Shown here in pieces: positions 59,946 to 64,000 of a DNA stretch of 64,000 nucleotides (the stretch's first letter is position 1; the number at the start of each line of letters is the position of its first letter). Under the pieces are notes generated by a model. It saw nothing but the letters and a program-made list of their open reading frames with translations. It was not told the origin of the DNA and searched no databases. Source of the stretch: Thiemannella venezuelensis. GTDB taxonomy: Bacteria; Actinomycetota; Actinomycetes; Streptosporangiales; Streptosporangiaceae. The position numbers were made by a program, and so were the translations under genes. The stretch is from NCBI RefSeq assembly GCF_014203605.1, contig NZ_JACHJJ010000018.1, positions 1 through 64,000 of the forward strand, in the 5' to 3' direction.

Positions 59946-61730
59946 TCACAAGGTGTGGTAGCCGCCGGATTCGTCCCGGCCCGCCGGGTCCTGCCCCTGA
60001 TCCCCGGCCGGGCCCTCCGGCGGGCCGTCCCCGGCGCCGCCCTCCCGGTCGGTCCCGGGGCCCTCTCCCGGATCGCTCTCCGGCTCGCCCTCCGGGTCGC
60101 CGGTGGGCGGGCCGGAGAGCGATCCGGACGGGGAGCCGCCCGGCTCCGGGCACGGCTCGCCGGGAACCTCCACGAGGAGGGAGCTCGCGCCGCCGGGGGC
60201 CTGAGGCGAGGTGGCGGCGGTGACCCGGCGGTAGAGGGTCTGCCCGCAGGGGGGATCGGCGAAGACGTGCGGGATCCGCTGGACGTAGGTCTCGGAGCCG
60301 GAGAGCGTGACGGTGCGGGCGGCCATCTCCGTGAGCCGGTCGGGGTCCGGCCCTTCGGCGAATCCGGCGGTGAGGACGACCTCCGCCGCGGTGGAGGCGC
60401 GCAGGGCGATCGTGGCGCCGTCCCCGTCGACCCCGGCGACGGCCAGGCCGCTGACCCCGTGCCGGGGGGCGGGAGGCGTCGGCCCGCCGGTGGGGGACGG
60501 GGATCCGGCGGGCGTCCGGGCTTCCCCGGTCGGATCCGGCGGCGCCGGAGGCGGGTTCACCGGGACGGCCGAGACGCTCCTCGGCGGCGGCGTGGCGGCC
60601 GGGCGGACGGGGGCGGAGGACCGCGGGGACGCGGGCCGGTCGGCGGCGACGTTCCGCGAGCGCTCCGTGGCCCCGGAGGGGGCGGGGGAACCGGACCGGG
60701 GTCCCGCCGTGCCCTCCGGCGCGCCCGCCCCGCCCGCGGAGTCCGGCCCCGGCCGCGGCGTGAAGACCGCGTCGGAGGCGAGCGGGTCGGCCGGCCGGTC
60801 GGCGGCGACCAGCGCGGCGGTGACCGCGACGGCCGCCGCGCCCGCGACGAGCGCCAGCCGCGCCCCCGGCCGCCGGCTCCGCCACTGGCCGTGCCGCCAG
60901 AGCCCCGCGGCACGGCCCGCGGCGCGGGCGGCCGGGCCGGCCGGCGGCGCCGCGGGCCGTGCCAGCGGGAAGTCCAGGGCGAGCAGGGTGGCCCGCTCGG
61001 CCAGCCGCCGCCGCCCGCGCTGCTCCCACTCCGGCCCGCAGGCGGCGAGTGCGGCCACGTCGAGCTCCGCGGCGAACGTCCGGGCCGTCGGCGGCCGGTC
61101 CGCCGGGTTCTCCGCGGTGCCGCGCGCGACCAGCCGCCACACCGGCCCCGGGATCGCCTGCGGGAGGGCCGGGCCCGGCGTCCCGGCGAGGTCCGCCGGC
61201 CGCGGGGCGCGCCCGGTGAGGCATTCGAGGAACACCCGGGCCGCCGCGTACAGGTCGGCCGCCGCGCTCCCGGCCGGGGCGCCGAGGCCGAAGTCCGAGA
61301 GCTTCGTGTTCCCGTCCGCCTGGACCAGCACGTTCTCCGGCCTGCAGCCGCGGTGCACGACGCCCCGCGAATGCGCCTTCGCCAGGCCCAGCAGCACGTC
61401 CTTGAACAGGGCCAGCGCCGCCTCGGGGCCCGTCGCGCCACCGGTGGAGAGGATCCTCCGGAGCGGGACGCCGTCGACCAGCTCCATCACGATCGCGGCG
61501 TCGAGCACGTCCTCGTAGTACTCGTACAGCCGGACCACGTTGGGGTGGTCGAGGTCGACCAGGGTGCGCGCGTCCCGGCGGAAACGCGCCACGGACAGGC
61601 GGTCGTCCTTCATGGCGGAGTTCAGGTACTTGATGGCCACGTAGGCGCCGGTTCCGGTGTAAGTGGCCAGCACGACGCGGCCACCGCCCCCGGTGCCGAG
61701 CTCTCGAACCTCGCGGTATCCCGGAACCAT
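59946..61730 (-). CDS. Probable membrane pseudokinase (Ser/Thr kinase-like)
   Basis: 594 residues. A kinase-like N-terminal domain (about 1-230) keeps Lys34 (VAIKYLN) and DFG (146). The catalytic loop, however, reads HRGCRPEN, with Gly128 in place of the essential Asp, and the activation segment with its APE motif is missing. After an Ala/Pro linker comes one membrane helix (about 290-310), then a disordered Pro/Ser/Gly stretch and a small extracytoplasmic domain with two Cys residues. It may act as a sensor or scaffold. It lies upstream of the DUF35 operon on the same strand and diverges from the isochorismatase-like gene. Confidence 0.85.
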   Translation of the reverse strand: MVPGYREVRELGTGGGGRVVLATYTGTGAYVAIKYLNSAMKDDRLSVARFRRDARTLVDLDHPNVVRLYEYYEDVLDAAIVMELVDGVPLRRILSTGGATGPEAALALFKDVLLGLAKAHSRGVVHRGCRPENVLVQADGNTKLSDFGLGAPAGSAAADLYAAARVFLECLTGRAPRPADLAGTPGPALPQAIPGPVWRLVARGTAENPADRPPTARTFAAELDVAALAACGPEWEQRGRRRLAERATLLALDFPLARPAAPPAGPAARAAGRAAGLWRHGQWRSRRPGARLALVAGAAAVAVTAALVAADRPADPLASDAVFTPRPGPDSAGGAGAPEGTAGPRSGSPAPSGATERSRNVAADRPASPRSSAPVRPAATPPPRSVSAVPVNPPPAPPDPTGEARTPAGSPSPTGGPTPPAPRHGVSGLAVAGVDGDGATIALRASTAAEVVLTAGFAEGPDPDRLTEMAARTVTLSGSETYVQRIPHVFADPPCGQTLYRRVTAATSPQAPGGASSLLVEVPGEPCPEPGGSPSGSLSGPPTGDPEGEPESDPGEGPGTDREGGAGDGPPEGPAGDQGQDPAGRDESGGYHTL

Positions 61731-61879
61731 GCAGTCCCCTCCCGAGTGCCGTCGCCTTGTTCGACGGTCTCACCCGGGGCGCCGGTTGTCATGCTTCGCG
61801 AACTTTGGCGGAGTGTGATCCGAGTATCACGTCGAGTGGAGAGCCGTGTGCTCCGTCCCGTGTTACGCTCTGCCCACAT

Positions 61880-61899
61880 AACCAAGCAAGCGCTCGTGT
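61880..61899. promoter_or_regulatory. Shared catabolic operator, site S6
   Basis: AACCAAGCAAGCGCTCGTGT, right arm weaker than in the others, 23 bp upstream of the isochorismatase-like gene. Confidence 0.7.
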
Positions 61900-61922
61900 C
61901 ATTTCGCGGGTGTGGAGGTCGC

Positions 61923-62543
61923 ATGCCGGTCGATCTGGGAGCCCTGGCCCCGCCGGGGCGCAGCGCGGTTCTGGTCATGGAGATGCAGCGCGGGGTCGCC
62001 GGCGACCTGACGCGGTTCCCGGAACTGGTGGAGGTCTGCGAGCGCCGGGGCGTGGCGGAGAACGCCGCGGCGGTCCTGGCCGCCGCGCGCGCCGCAGGGG
62101 TCCCGGTGATCCACTGCACCGCCGCCTTCCGCGCCGACCGCGCCGGATCGCACACCGCCAACTGCCCGTTCGTGACCGCGCTGCTGAAGGACCCCGCCCA
62201 CATGCTGGAGGGCACCGGCGCGGTCGAGGTCCTGCCGGCCCTGCTCGGCCCCGGGGACCTGGAGTCGCGCCGCTACCACGGCTTCTCGCCGTTCACCGGC
62301 ACCTCGCTGGACACGACCCTGCGCTCGCTGGGCGTCTCGACCGTCGTCGCCACCGGCCTCTCGCTCAACCTGGGCATCCCCGGCCTCGCCCTGGAGGCGG
62401 TGAACCTGGGCTACCGGGTGGCGGTGGTGACCGACGCGGTGGCGGGGGTCCCGGACGACTACGCGCAGGCCGTGCTGCGGAACACCGTCAGCCTGCTGGC
62501 CGCGAGGGTGACCGCCGCCGAGGTGGCGGAGGCCTGGAAGTGA
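61923..62543 (+). CDS. Isochorismatase-like protein lacking the canonical catalytic residues
   Basis: 206 residues from ATG 61923 (GGAGG upstream). The fold is recognisable from VLVMEMQRGVAGD, GFSPFTGTSLDTTLRSLGV and VVATGLSLNLGIPGLALEAV. Expected triad positions are altered: Asp is Glu20, the Lys region reads RRYHGF, and the Cys position is Gly151 (NLGIPG). It may be a binding protein or use a different chemistry. Its stop overlaps the start of the following SDR gene (TGATG), so both are cotranslated under operator S6. Confidence 0.82.
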   Translation: MPVDLGALAPPGRSAVLVMEMQRGVAGDLTRFPELVEVCERRGVAENAAAVLAAARAAGVPVIHCTAAFRADRAGSHTANCPFVTALLKDPAHMLEGTGAVEVLPALLGPGDLESRRYHGFSPFTGTSLDTTLRSLGVSTVVATGLSLNLGIPGLALEAVNLGYRVAVVTDAVAGVPDDYAQAVLRNTVSLLAARVTAAEVAEAWK

Positions 62544-63280
62544 TGCGGGGCATGGGCCTGGACGGCAGGACCGCCGTCGTCACCGGCGGAGCCGGCGCCA
62601 TCGGCACCGCCATCTGCCGGGACCTCGCCTCCCTCGGCGCCCGCGTCGTCGTCGCCGACATCGACGGGCCCGGGGCCGCCGCGACCGCCGCCGCCCTCGC
62701 CGGGGCCACGCACCTGGCGGTGGACCTGGCGGACCCGGCCTCCATCGAGGAGTTCTGCGGCCGGACGGGGCCGGTGGACATCCTGGTGCACAACGCCGGG
62801 GTGTCGATCGTGGAGCCGTTCGTCACCGGCGATCCGGAGCACTGGGAGCTGATGTGGCGGATCAACCTGCGGGCGCCGATGCTGCTCACCAGGCTCCTGC
62901 TGCCCGGCATGACCGAGCGGGGGTGGGGGCGGCTGGTCTTCATATCCTCGGACGGCGCGCGGGCCGGGTCCGGCGGCGAGGGCGCCTACGCGGCGACGAA
63001 GGCGGGCCTGTTCGGCCTGGCCAAGACCCTCGCCAGGGAGGCCGCGCGGGGGAACGTGACCTCCAACGTGGTCTGCCCGGGGCCGACCGACACCCCGATG
63101 CTGCGCAGGATCGACGCCGAGAAGCCGGGACTGGTCGACAAGATCGCCAGAGGCATCCCGCTGCGCAGGCTCGGCGCTCCCGAGGACGTCGCCGGACTCG
63201 TCGCCTACCTCTGCACCGACAGGGCGGCCTACGTCACGGGCCAGACCCTGTCGGTCAGCGGGGGCGTCACGATGCATTGA
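62543..63280 (+). CDS. SDR family oxidoreductase (BadH/3-oxoacyl-reductase-like)
   Basis: 245 residues with VTGGAGAIGTAI, ILVHNAGVSI, FISSDGARAG, YAATK and the C-terminal VTGQTLSVSGGVTMH, typical of classical SDRs that act on cyclic or acyl-CoA hydroxy compounds. ATG 62543 overlaps the preceding stop by one base. Part of the operator S6 transcript. Followed by a strong bidirectional hairpin. Confidence 0.9.
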   Translation: MRGMGLDGRTAVVTGGAGAIGTAICRDLASLGARVVVADIDGPGAAATAAALAGATHLAVDLADPASIEEFCGRTGPVDILVHNAGVSIVEPFVTGDPEHWELMWRINLRAPMLLTRLLLPGMTERGWGRLVFISSDGARAGSGGEGAYAATKAGLFGLAKTLAREAARGNVTSNVVCPGPTDTPMLRRIDAEKPGLVDKIARGIPLRRLGAPEDVAGLVAYLCTDRAAYVTGQTLSVSGGVTMH

Positions 63281-63316
63281 TCGGGGCGCCGGGCGGGGGA
63301 GGCTCCGCCGTCCGCG

Positions 63317-63358
63317 CGGGGGCGCACGCCCCGGTCACCCTCACGGCGTGCGCCCCCG
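63317..63358. terminator. Bidirectional hairpin between convergent SDR and beta-lactamase-family genes
   Basis: 14-bp perfect stem (63317-63330 with 63345-63358) and a 14-base loop. Confidence 0.8.
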
Positions 63359-63369
63359 GGCGGGCGGTC

Positions 63370-64000
63370 TCACCGCCCGAGCGCGTCGTAGACGGCCTCG
63401 GCCAGGCGGTAGGCGCGCAGGCTGCCGGAGACGGCGCCGGCCATTCTGTTCATCGTGTACGCCATGGCCAGGCCGTGCTCCACGTCTCCCAGGCCGAGGG
63501 ACCCGCCCATGCCGGTGTGGCCGAAGGCGGTCCCGGCGCCCCGGGCCGGGGTGAGGAAGGTCAGGGACGGGCGCATGTAGCCCAGGCCGAAGGAGCTGTC
63601 GACGAACAGCACCCGGTCCGGCCCCTCGACGCGGCGGCGCACGGCGTCGTGGAGCGTCTCGGGGCGCAGGATCCGCCCGGCGACCAGCTCCCGGTAGAAG
63701 CCGGCCAGACCGCGGGCCGTGGTGACGGCGCCCATCGCCGGCCAGCCCGCCCGCAGGATGACCGGGTGGTTGGCGCCGCCGGCCAGCCGGTGGATCGGCG
63801 GGTTGCCCAGGGCGCGGTTCATCAGGCTGCCGGCGTCCATGGAGGCCCTGGCCATCTCGTAGAGCGGGTCGCCCGGCCCCTGCCCCGGCAGCCCGGCCGC
63901 CGCGGAGCCCCCGCCGCCGGGGCCGTCTCCGGAGGCCGGGACCCCGGCGTCGGTCTCCGCCGGAGCGGGCGGCTCCCCGGTCCCGGGCCGTCCGGCGCCC
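63370..64000 (-). CDS. Serine hydrolase, beta-lactamase (class C/EstB) family, partial
   Basis: C-terminal part of a gene that continues past the right edge; at least 210 residues are read. The conserved tail has the HTG motif (FGHTGMGGSLGLGD, equivalent of KTG) and FGLGYMRPSL typical of EstB/class C-like esterases. The Ser-x-x-Lys and Tyr motifs would lie outside the window. An unusual Gly/Pro/Ala-rich insert spans roughly 63860-64000. Likely an esterase rather than an antibiotic-resistance enzyme. Confidence 0.8.
   Translation of the reverse strand, partial: GAGRPGTGEPPAPAETDAGVPASGDGPGGGGSAAAGLPGQGPGDPLYEMARASMDAGSLMNRALGNPPIHRLAGGANHPVILRAGWPAMGAVTTARGLAGFYRELVAGRILRPETLHDAVRRRVEGPDRVLFVDSSFGLGYMRPSLTFLTPARGAGTAFGHTGMGGSLGLGDVEHGLAMAYTMNRMAGAVSGSLRAYRLAEAVYDALGR

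Noticed and set aside
34150-61899. Assigning the S1-S6 motif to KstR2 or another named regulator
   Set aside because: The half-site spacing (CAAG-N6-CTTG) does not fit the KstR2 motif (CAAG-N2-CTTG), and no regulator gene is beside the sites.

Overview
The window is about 70% G+C with dense genes, GTG/TTG starts, stop/start overlaps of the GTGA/ATGA type, F420-type luciferase-like monooxygenases, PASTA kinases and large secreted hydrolases. This points to a filamentous actinomycete, probably Streptosporangiales (Streptosporangium, Nonomuraea or Microbispora-like). That placement is inferred from gene content only. No rRNA, tRNA or CRISPR array was seen.

Layout. (1) 1-1.8 kb: a dispersed palindrome and a secreted phosphodiester glycosidase. 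(2) 1.9-17.5 kb: amine / omega-amino-acid catabolism. Two PucR regulators accompany two class III aminotransferases (one GabT), an acylating methylmalonate-semialdehyde dehydrogenase, a second aldehyde dehydrogenase, a saccharopine-dehydrogenase-like oxidoreductase and an orphan polyamine-type binding protein. A TetR/MFS efflux pair lies inside this region and is controlled by four operators spaced exactly 21 bp apart. (3) 17.6-19.8 kb: two tandem secreted trypsin-like proteases. (4) 20-26.4 kb: the MEP isoprenoid genes dxr and ispG. The usual rseP gene between them is absent. Between ispG and its usual GNAT neighbour lies a patch of decayed transposons (IS66 fragments and an IscB-type IS200/IS605 relic) plus a secreted peptidase. 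(5) 26.4-31 kb: a HipA-like/DUF3037 pair, an SRPBCC/TetR divergent pair with three operators, and a 717-residue protein of unknown role.

(6) 31-63.3 kb: a scattered catabolic region. It holds four luciferase-like monooxygenases, an alpha/beta hydrolase, a zinc alcohol dehydrogenase, a branched-chain-type ABC importer whose two permeases and one ATPase are fused in one polypeptide, three SDRs, an AMP-forming acyl-CoA synthetase, an ADP-forming-type CoA ligase, a DUF35 protein, a VOC protein and an isochorismatase-like protein. Six of the promoter regions share one 20-bp palindrome (AACCAAGC-N4-GCTWGGTT), so these genes look like one regulon for uptake and CoA-dependent breakdown of an unidentified organic acid, ketone or terpenoid. 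Interspersed are a PASTA serine/threonine kinase, a probable pseudokinase, an MMPL exporter with its TetR, an XRE regulator, a membrane-anchored CHAP hydrolase with 57-bp repeats, a thioesterase and a second Tap-type peptidase. A beta-lactamase-family gene runs off the right edge.

The strongest candidates for something not yet described are the six-operator regulon with its LivH-LivM-LivF fusion transporter, the dispersed palindrome whose stem shows compensatory change between copies, and the regularly phased operator array in front of the MFS pump.
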